Positions 34,279-40,177 of a DNA stretch of 40,177 nt are shown piece by piece. Where the stretch lies: contig NZ_FOLO01000053.1 in the NCBI RefSeq assembly GCF_900112265.1, positions 1-40,177 on the forward strand, given 5' to 3'. The first letter of the stretch is position 1. The number at the start of each line of letters is the position of its first letter. This DNA is from Pseudoalteromonas denitrificans DSM 6059. GTDB taxonomy: Bacteria > Pseudomonadota > Gammaproteobacteria > Enterobacterales > Alteromonadaceae. The position numbers and the translations under genes are program-made. The notes beneath the pieces are model-generated. The model worked only from the letters and a program-made list of their open reading frames with translations. It did no database searches and was not told the DNA's origin.

Positions 34279-34983
34279 ATGACAAGAACAGCAAAGCATA
34301 TTGGCATTGTTGGTTGCTCATCAGAAGGCGCGGCTTTATGTTATAAAACAATATGTACTCAAAGTGCAAAGTTAATGGGAGAACACGCCCATCCTGAAGT
34401 ATCTATGCATACACACTCTCTTGCTGATTATGTTAAATGTTTGGATAGTAAAGATTTAGCAGGGGTAGGAGATTTAATGCTATCTTCAGCAAAAAAATTA
34501 AGTTTACAAGGTGCTGATTTTTTAATTTGTCCTGATAATACAATTCATCAGGCTTTTGATTATGTGGCAAAACGTTCACCCTTACCTTGGCTTAATATTG
34601 CATCTGTCCTAGTTGAGAATGCAAAAGCAAGGGGGTTTAAAAAACTTGGAATATTAGGAACTCAGTGGTTGGTTCAAAGCAATGTATATCCAGAACAAAT
34701 AGATAAAAATAACTTGACTTGGGTGCGACCAGAAAAGCAAGAAATCGATGAAATCGGCAGGTTAATAATGCAAGAATTAGTAAATGGTATTTTTAAACCA
34801 CACACTATTGCATATTTTAAAAAAGTAATTATAAACTTAAAAGAAAAAGGATGTGATGCGGTGATTTTAGGTTGTACGGAAATCCCTTTGATCATAAATG
34901 ATGCTAATTCAGCGCTTCCAACACTCGATTCAAACAGGTTATTGGCAGAAGCTGCAATTAAATATGCCTTAAAAGAGAGTTAA
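34279..34983 (+). CDS. Aspartate/glutamate racemase family protein
   Basis: A 234-aa protein of the Asp/Glu/hydantoin racemase superfamily. The two catalytic cysteines are visible in ICPDNTIH (first half) and ILGCTEIPLI (second half), with GIVGCSSEGA near the N-terminus. Start ATG 34279 has GGAAGA 6-7 nt upstream; a TTG at 34267 is in frame but overlaps that site. Stand-alone gene, so whether the substrate is aspartate, glutamate or another amino acid is unknown. It is probably cytoplasmic. It may supply D-amino acids for the cell wall. Confidence 0.82.
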   Translation: MTRTAKHIGIVGCSSEGAALCYKTICTQSAKLMGEHAHPEVSMHTHSLADYVKCLDSKDLAGVGDLMLSSAKKLSLQGADFLICPDNTIHQAFDYVAKRSPLPWLNIASVLVENAKARGFKKLGILGTQWLVQSNVYPEQIDKNNLTWVRPEKQEIDEIGRLIMQELVNGIFKPHTIAYFKKVIINLKEKGCDAVILGCTEIPLIINDANSALPTLDSNRLLAEAAIKYALKES

Positions 34984-35056
34984 ATAAAGCTTTAAACTTT
35001 CACAAAGACTCATTTGAATCCACATTTTAAAATGACTTTAGCTTGATTTAAAAGGT

Positions 35057-35090
35057 ATTGATTAGCAAGGTTTCGACCTTGCTAATCAAT
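35057..35090. terminator. Bidirectional terminator between racemase and ETF-QO genes
   Basis: A perfect 14-bp stem (35057-35070 with 35077-35090) and 6-nt loop TTTCGA, close to the stop codon of the leftward ETF-QO gene. Confidence 0.85.
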
Positions 35091-35096
35091 CTTTAA

Positions 35097-36743
35097 TTAC
35101 ATATTTGGATAGTTTGGTCCGCCAGCACCTTCAGGTGTCACCCAAGTGATGTTTTGGCTTGGATCTTTTATATCACAGGTTTTACAATGCACACAGTTTT
35201 GTGAGTTGATCACAAATTTTGGAGCATCTTCTGTATTATCAATCTCATAAACGCCTGCTGGGCAATAACGCTGAGCGGGTTCGTCAAAATCAGTTAAATT
35301 AACAGTGACTGGAATAGTCGCATTTTTTAATTTTAAATGACAAGGTTGAGATTCTTCATGATTGGTATTTGATAAAAACACGGATGACAATTTATCAAAA
35401 CTAATTTCATTATCGTATTTAGGATAATCAATTTTATCAACGCTGCTTGCAGGTAAAAGTGTTGCGTGATCAGGTGTATTATCTTTAAACTGAATGGGCA
35501 ATTTACCCCCAAAAAAGTTTTGATCTAAAGTATTATAAGCGCCACCTAATAACTTACCCAGTTTGTGTAGAGCAGGGCCAAAGTTACGAGAACTGTATAA
35601 CTCTTCATATAACCAAGATGCTTCAAATTTTTCCTGGTAAGAAGTGAGATCTGTATATTGTGCTTCTTTTTCTATCGCTTCAAAAATCGCTTCAGCAGCC
35701 AACATACCAGATTTCATTGCCGTATGATTACCTTTGATTTTAGCAAAATTTAATGTGCCTGCATCACATCCAGTCAAAATACCACCTGGGAAGTGCATTT
35801 TAGGTAATGAATTTAAACCGCCTTTTGCGATAGCACGGGCACCATAAGCAATGCGTTTACCGCCTTTTAATACATCTTTAAATACAGGGTGATGTTTCAT
35901 TTGTTGAAATTCATCATATGGACTTAAATGTGGATTTGAATAATTCAAATCGACAATTAAACCAACCACAATCTGATTGTCTTCACTGTGATACATAAAT
36001 GAGCCGCCATTTGTATCACCAGTAAGTGGCCAACCCGTACTATGGACAACCGTTCCTTCAACATGATTTTCAGGAGGTACTTGCCAAATTTCCTTAAAAC
36101 CTAAACCATAATGTTGTGGTGATTTATCTGCATCTAAGTTAAAGCGACTGATAAGTTCTTTTCCTAGATGACCACGACACCCTTCGGCAAATACTGTGTA
36201 TTTAGCACGAAGCTCCATACCCGGCATATAACCCTCTTTTTGCTCCCCATTTTCATCAAGGCCCATATCGCCAGTAATAATGCCTTTTACAGCATCATCT
36301 TCAATAATAAGGGAGTGGGCGCTAAAACCTGGAAATATTTCAATACCTAATTGTTCAGCTTGCTCAGCTAACCAACGACATACATTGCCCATAGAAACAA
36401 TATAGTTACCATGATTATGAAAGGTTTTTGGTACTGCAATATTGGGTACCTTGATGCTTTTTGATTCATTGTTTAGCCAGTAAATATCATCTTGTTTAAC
36501 GGCTGTTTTAATTGGAGCACCTTTTTGTGCCCAATCAGGTATTAATTCATCTAAAGCGCGAGTTTCAAAAACCGCACCGGATAAAATATGCGCGCCAACT
36601 TCAGAGCCTTTTTCAACCACACAAATCATTAATTCTTTTTGTTTTTCTTGTGCTTGTTGTGCTAACTTTATGGCTGCACTGAGTCCTGCAGGTCCTGCAC
36701 CTACAATGACAACGTCAAATTCCATGGTTTCACGTTCAACCAT
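35097..36743 (-). CDS. Electron transfer flavoprotein-ubiquinone oxidoreductase
   Basis: A 548-aa membrane-associated flavoprotein that passes electrons from ETF to the quinone pool. FAD binding GAGPAGLSAAIKLA lies at about 15-28. The C-terminal 4Fe-4S domain has RYCPAGVYE and NCVHCKTCDI. The usual membrane-binding and quinone-binding region lies between. ATG 36743 has GGGG 5 nt upstream; ATG 36725 is a second possible start. It is divergent from etfB-etfA, and the three form one functional unit for fatty-acid and branched-chain amino acid oxidation. Confidence 0.95.
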   Translation of the reverse strand: MVERETMEFDVVIVGAGPAGLSAAIKLAQQAQEKQKELMICVVEKGSEVGAHILSGAVFETRALDELIPDWAQKGAPIKTAVKQDDIYWLNNESKSIKVPNIAVPKTFHNHGNYIVSMGNVCRWLAEQAEQLGIEIFPGFSAHSLIIEDDAVKGIITGDMGLDENGEQKEGYMPGMELRAKYTVFAEGCRGHLGKELISRFNLDADKSPQHYGLGFKEIWQVPPENHVEGTVVHSTGWPLTGDTNGGSFMYHSEDNQIVVGLIVDLNYSNPHLSPYDEFQQMKHHPVFKDVLKGGKRIAYGARAIAKGGLNSLPKMHFPGGILTGCDAGTLNFAKIKGNHTAMKSGMLAAEAIFEAIEKEAQYTDLTSYQEKFEASWLYEELYSSRNFGPALHKLGKLLGGAYNTLDQNFFGGKLPIQFKDNTPDHATLLPASSVDKIDYPKYDNEISFDKLSSVFLSNTNHEESQPCHLKLKNATIPVTVNLTDFDEPAQRYCPAGVYEIDNTEDAPKFVINSQNCVHCKTCDIKDPSQNITWVTPEGAGGPNYPNM

Positions 36744-36842
36744 AATTACCCCTAATTTTGATGAATGTTACGTATTTTCACATGATGATATAAATATATA
36801 TCACTAAATGATACGTTAATATGTCGTTAAGGGTATTTTAGG

Positions 36843-36858
36843 TTGACGTTTACGTCAA
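36843..36858. promoter_or_regulatory. LiuR-like palindrome, box 1
   Basis: TTGACGT-TT-ACGTCAA, extended to GTTGACGT/ACGTCAAC. It lies in the 183-bp gap between the ETF-QO and etfB starts. It closely resembles the palindrome that I remember for LiuR, a MerR-family regulator of branched-chain amino acid and fatty acid genes in gammaproteobacteria. That assignment is from memory and unverified. Confidence 0.6.
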
Positions 36859-36894
36859 CAGGAAGTAGCCTTAATCACAAATAAAAATCTAATA

Positions 36895-36910
36895 TTGACT
36901 TTCTAGTCAA
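36895..36910. promoter_or_regulatory. LiuR-like palindrome, box 2, 52 bp from box 1
   Basis: TTGACT-TTCT-AGTCAA, weaker than box 1 but with the same outer half-sites (TTGAC...GTCAA) and the same 16-bp length. It ends 16 bp before the etfB ATG. Start-to-start spacing from box 1 is 52 bp, about five turns of B-DNA. Confidence 0.5.
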
Positions 36911-36926
36911 CAATAATGGAGCGACT

Positions 36927-37676
36927 ATGAAAATCCTCGTGCCGATCAAAAGAGTAATTGATTATAATGTAAAAGCCAGAGTGAAAGCTGATCAAACAGA
37001 TGTTGATTTAGCAAACGTAAAAATGGCATTAAATCCGTTTTGTGAAATTGCTGTTGAAGAAGCCATTCGCATAAAAGAAGCGGGTAAAGCAGAAGAAGTC
37101 ATTGTTGTATCAATAGGTACTAAAGCAGTGCAAGAACAATTAAGAACAGCACTAGCACTGGGTGCCGATCGTGCTATTCATGTTGAAACAGATGCCAAAC
37201 TTGAATCTCTTCAAATCGCAAAATTACTCAATAAAGTATTAGAGCAGGAACCTGCTGAATTAGTCATTTTAGGTAAACAAGCAATTGACTCAGATAATAA
37301 TCAAACAGGTCAAATGTTAGCGGCGCTTTCTAATCGCCCACAGGGAACTTTTGCTTCTAAAGTTGAGTTAGCTGATGGTACAGTTAATGTAACACGTGAA
37401 GTCGACGGTGGATTACAAACAGTCGCACTAAACTTACCTGCTATCGTAACAACTGATTTACGTTTAAATGAACCCCGTTATGCTTCTTTACCAAACATAA
37501 TGAAAGCAAAGCGTAAGCCTTTAGCTGTGATACCTGCTGACTCTTTAGATGTTGATTTAACGCCTCGAATAGAGCTTGTTAAAGTTGAAGAGCCTGCAAC
37601 CCGCGAAGCTGGAATTATTGTTGATGATGTTGCCCAGTTGATAGAAAAATTAAAAAATGAAGCAAAGGTGATTTAA
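36927..37676 (+). CDS. etfB: Electron transfer flavoprotein beta subunit
   Basis: A 249-aa ETF beta (AMP-binding) subunit. It starts MKILVPIKRVIDYNVKARV and has the family signature VDLANVKMALNPFCEIAVEEA at about 26-46, shared with ETF-beta genes of fatty acid oxidation. GGAG lies 7 nt upstream of the ATG. It abuts etfA with no gap (TAA then ATG). It forms a dimer with EtfA and feeds ETF-QO, encoded divergently. Confidence 0.96.
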   Translation: MKILVPIKRVIDYNVKARVKADQTDVDLANVKMALNPFCEIAVEEAIRIKEAGKAEEVIVVSIGTKAVQEQLRTALALGADRAIHVETDAKLESLQIAKLLNKVLEQEPAELVILGKQAIDSDNNQTGQMLAALSNRPQGTFASKVELADGTVNVTREVDGGLQTVALNLPAIVTTDLRLNEPRYASLPNIMKAKRKPLAVIPADSLDVDLTPRIELVKVEEPATREAGIIVDDVAQLIEKLKNEAKVI

Positions 37677-38603
37677 ATGAAAACATTGATCATAGCAGAC
37701 CATGAATACGGTGTTTTAAAACCTGAAACATCAAAAACTATCAATGCAGCAGTGAAATTAGGCCAAGATATAGACGTATTAGTGGCGGGTTTTAATGTAA
37801 GTGAAACAGCTGCGGCAGCTGCAAGTATTGCAGGTGTGAATCAAGTTGTATTAGTTGACACTGCATCGTTTGAACATCAACAAGCAGAAAATATGGCTGA
37901 TTTAGTGGTTTCACTCAGTGCTGACTATAGCCACATTTTAGCGTCAGCAACAACAACAGGTAAAAACTTTATGCCTCGTGTTGCTGCACTATTAGATAAA
38001 AATCAAATATCAGAAATTATTGCTGTTGTAGATGCCGATACTTTTAAACGACCAATCTATGCGGGTAACGCAATCGCAACAGTTAAGTCTTTAGAAGATA
38101 AAAAACTTATCACAGTGCGTGCAAGTGCATTTGATTTACAAGATACACAAACAGCCGCTAATATTGTTAATAATGATACAAGCAATGCAGCAACGGGCAG
38201 TGTTTTTGTTTCTAAAGAACAAGCTGAGTCAGAGCGTCCTGAATTAACGGCTGCACCTGTTATTGTATCTGGTGGTCGTGGTATGCAAAATGGTGAAAAC
38301 TTCAAATTATTTGAAGGCATAGCCGATAAGTTAGGCGCAGCTATTGGTGCTTCACGTGCTGCAGTAGACGCTGGTTTTGTACCAAACGATATGCAAGTAG
38401 GTCAAACAGGTAAAATTGTTGCGCCTAACTTATATATCGCAGTAGGTATTAGTGGTGCGATCCAGCATTTAGCGGGTATGAAAGATTCAAAAGTAATCGT
38501 CGCGATTAATAAAGACCCAGATGCACCTATATTTCAGGTGGCTGATTATGGTTTAGTTGCTGACTTATTTGATATCTTACCAGAGCTTGAAGCCGCGCTT
38601 TAA
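37677..38603 (+). CDS. etfA: Electron transfer flavoprotein alpha subunit
   Basis: A 308-aa ETF alpha subunit carrying FAD. The C-terminal FAD domain has VSGGRGMQNGENF, GASRAAVDAGFVPNDMQVGQTGK and YIAVGISGAIQHLAGMKDS. It starts immediately after the etfB stop, so the two are expressed together. A terminator follows at 38654. Confidence 0.97.
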   Translation: MKTLIIADHEYGVLKPETSKTINAAVKLGQDIDVLVAGFNVSETAAAAASIAGVNQVVLVDTASFEHQQAENMADLVVSLSADYSHILASATTTGKNFMPRVAALLDKNQISEIIAVVDADTFKRPIYAGNAIATVKSLEDKKLITVRASAFDLQDTQTAANIVNNDTSNAATGSVFVSKEQAESERPELTAAPVIVSGGRGMQNGENFKLFEGIADKLGAAIGASRAAVDAGFVPNDMQVGQTGKIVAPNLYIAVGISGAIQHLAGMKDSKVIVAINKDPDAPIFQVADYGLVADLFDILPELEAAL

Positions 38604-38653
38604 AATCTGATTTTAAACTTTACCACTGAATTAAAACGGTAAAGCAAAATAAG

Positions 38654-38685
38654 AAGTAGTGTTCATTTTGTTCGCTACTTTTTTA
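38654..38685 (+). terminator. Terminator of etfBA
   Basis: AAGTAGTG (38654-38661) pairs with CGCTACTT (38673-38680), counting one G-U pair, followed by TTTTT. It lies about 50 bp after the etfA stop. Confidence 0.75.
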
Positions 38686-39887
38686 TTGTTTAACTTAAAA
38701 TATGTTAGGTCAAATAAAAAACACTATATATTCGTAAAACGACTGGTTAAAGTATCAATTATGCTATAGGTAAAAGAGCTCTCTTTATAGGAGTACTATT
38801 AGTTGATATGTTGAAATTGATTCTAATTTCTGGGATTGCTTATTATATAAATAACGACCATTTTTGAACAGTATTAATGAGTCTATTTGTTCATGTTTAG
38901 GTTGGCTTATTAGTGATATGTCATTTATAACATTGATATTAACCCGTAAAAAATAGTTACCGTCTGGCTTCTAGAAATAAAAGTATATTGACCCGAAGGT
39001 AGATTAGTCTATAGATGTGAAATTTATATCCAAGCCTTTCATCATTACTTAGTATAACTGAGCCATAGCTGTCTAGAAGGTAAGGGCAGATATTAAGCTC
39101 AGAAGTTAAGTCTATGGCAATTTTTTCACCTTAATTAAGGTGAAATGTGAATCTAGGATTACCTGAGTGAGAAAGTTTCTGACCTCCAGAGGAAAGCCAT
39201 GAACCACTGAACTCGATAGGTCATAATACAGTTGAAGAGTTTACAAAATCCCCCCTACAAGTACCACTATTATAAGTAAAATATTTTAAACATAACCAAT
39301 ATCTCATCATATTAATGCCATAAAATCTATTAAAGGTGTATCTGAAATTAGCTAGATAAATCTCAATATTCTCCGTATAACTCATACAAATTCACATAAC
39401 AGTTTCTCTTAAAGCACTATATAAAATAGTAAGTTAAAAAATATTACAATCTTTTATACGATAATATTTTTTTATCGTTCAATTGAAAGTTGAAGATCGA
39501 TATTTGTTAAATATAACGTTTCAATGTGAATTCAGGGCTGATATTAGATGAGCCTAGCATTAGATCATAAAGTGAATCTTCAAAATCAATAAGATATTTA
39601 TGTGTGATTTGTCTTAAGGAAGGCTTTAAGGTTTGTTGGTTAAATTATTGCAAAAAGATATTTGCAATGATACTTTGTACCCAAAATTAAAACGAAAGAA
39701 AATAAAAAATTTCTAAAGGTAATAGAATATTTAAATTACAAAAATAGATATTGGTTACCATTCAAAGTCTTTCTTTACTAAAAGCCAATAAAACGGTACG
39801 AAATTATATGTTTTTGGTTCACTAGTAGTCTGATTTTATCTTGGTAGAAGGATACTATTTCATATAAAAAAATTACAAGGAGAAGAT
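38686..39887. other. 1.2-kb AT-rich region without a supported gene
   Basis: No frame longer than about 40 codons with a ribosome site is seen on either strand. It holds a perfect 22-bp palindrome (39124-39145), an 11-bp AT-only inverted repeat AAAAAATATTA / TAATATTTTTT (39436-39446 with 39462-39472), and a 7-bp pair TTGCAAA / TTTGCAA near 39650-39670. The region could be decayed genes, an integration site or an untranslated regulatory region for the gene at 39888. Nothing in it matches an RNA family I know. Confidence 0.5.
39124..39145. repeat. Perfect 22-bp palindrome
   Basis: The central 20 bases are TTCACCTTAATTAAGGTGAA, with one further pair outside. There is no loop, so it reads as a protein-binding dyad or cruciform rather than an RNA hairpin. 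It is about 740 bp upstream of the terminal CDS and about 520 bp past etfA. Confidence 0.8.
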
Positions 39888-40177
39888 ATGTATAAAAAAT
39901 TGATATTGACAACAGCTTTGTGCGGATTAACTAGCACAGCTCTGGCCGAGGATAGCAGCAGTAACTTCAACAATAACTCCATTGCTAATTTAAATCAGCA
40001 ACAAACTCTGCTCCCAATTCAACCTGATCAACTAGACTCCTCGGTTACAATTAACGCTACGCTAAATTATTTACCGGCGAATGATATGGCTGATACTAAT
40101 AAGCATCCCCATCAACTAGAACAAGAGATTAACCAGCTTTATTTGACAGACCAAAAGTACAATTCAGTTCAAAGCAA
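39888..40177 (+). CDS. Secreted protein, N-terminal part, family unknown
   Basis: At least 96 codons, running off the window. It has a strong ribosome site (AAGGAGA, 4 nt from ATG) and a signal peptide MYKKLILTTALCGLTSTALA that is cut before EDSSS. The mature part is rich in Asn, Gln and Ser with no membrane segment so far. Its codon use (CTG, CTC, CCC, GCC) looks slightly richer in G+C than the neighbours. The product could be outer-membrane, periplasmic or extracellular. I do not recognise the family. Confidence 0.7.
   Translation, partial: MYKKLILTTALCGLTSTALAEDSSSNFNNNSIANLNQQQTLLPIQPDQLDSSVTINATLNYLPANDMADTNKHPHQLEQEINQLYLTDQKYNSVQS

Noticed and set aside
38751..38867. Hydrophobic 38-codon frame after etfBA that resembles a small membrane protein
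   Set aside because: The only ATG is inside it and the nearest GGAG is about 14 nt away; hydrophobic frames are common by chance in AT-rich sequence.
39533..39552. Echo of the left-end repeat (GGGCTG followed by ATATTAGAT), hinting at a second IS border
   Set aside because: The match is about 15 bases with changes and has no transposase or array near it; probably coincidence.

Overview
The window is AT-rich chromosomal DNA (by eye about one third G+C) from a gammaproteobacterium, most likely a marine Alteromonadales (Pseudoalteromonas/Colwellia/Shewanella type). The reasons are the conserved block rluE - monomeric icd - cspD - clpS/clpA - infA - bpt - aat - trxB, the proS-trmO pair, a GlyGly-CTERM exported protease, and a divergent ETF-QO/etfBA locus. 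The genus is inference. I saw no tRNA, rRNA, CRISPR array or prophage.

Layout. 1-285: 3' end of an IS5-family transposase abutting about 12 copies of a 7-bp tandem repeat. 463-4456: a leftward operon with a CmcJ/NvfI-type oxygenase, an aldehyde dehydrogenase and a prolyl-hydroxylase-like 2OG-Fe(II) oxygenase, divergent from a LysR gene. 4585-7114: a probable Zur-controlled zinc-starvation cluster with a Zur-like palindrome over a TATAAT box, a DUF2149 gene whose 5' end looks frameshifted, a COG0523 GTPase and a DUF1826 gene. 7197-8645: a frameshifted secreted HExxH protein and acpH. 9070-11258: a LysR gene divergent from an MFS exporter. 11723-21010: conserved housekeeping block, including the whole bacterial N-degron machinery (clpS, clpA, bpt, aat). 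21201-24488: single-domain response regulator, fadH and a Crp/Fnr-type regulator. 24621-26566: an LdtD-like L,D-transpeptidase followed by a MepK-like endopeptidase. 26657-29179: proS and trmO, leftward. 29436-34042: a large reprolysin-like protease with seven exact 91-residue repeats and a sorting tail, translationally coupled to a small lipoprotein. 34279-34983: Asp/Glu racemase family. 35097-38603: ETF-QO divergent from etfB-etfA, with two LiuR-like palindromes between them. 38604-39887: about 1.3 kb without a convincing gene. 39888-end: start of a secreted protein.

How genes may work together. ClpS/ClpA degrade proteins whose N-terminal Leu/Phe is added by Aat and Bpt. ETF and ETF-QO carry electrons from acyl-CoA dehydrogenases to quinone, matching the nearby unsaturated fatty-acid enzyme FadH. 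The LdtD-like protein makes 3-3 peptidoglycan crosslinks and the MepK-like protein should cut them.

The least described parts are the Zur-like cluster, in which DUF1826 shows an HxD...H-x10-R pattern like 2OG-Fe(II) oxygenases, the two-oxygenase plus aldehyde dehydrogenase operon, and the protease-lipoprotein pair. All identifications come from reading sequence motifs; no database search was run.
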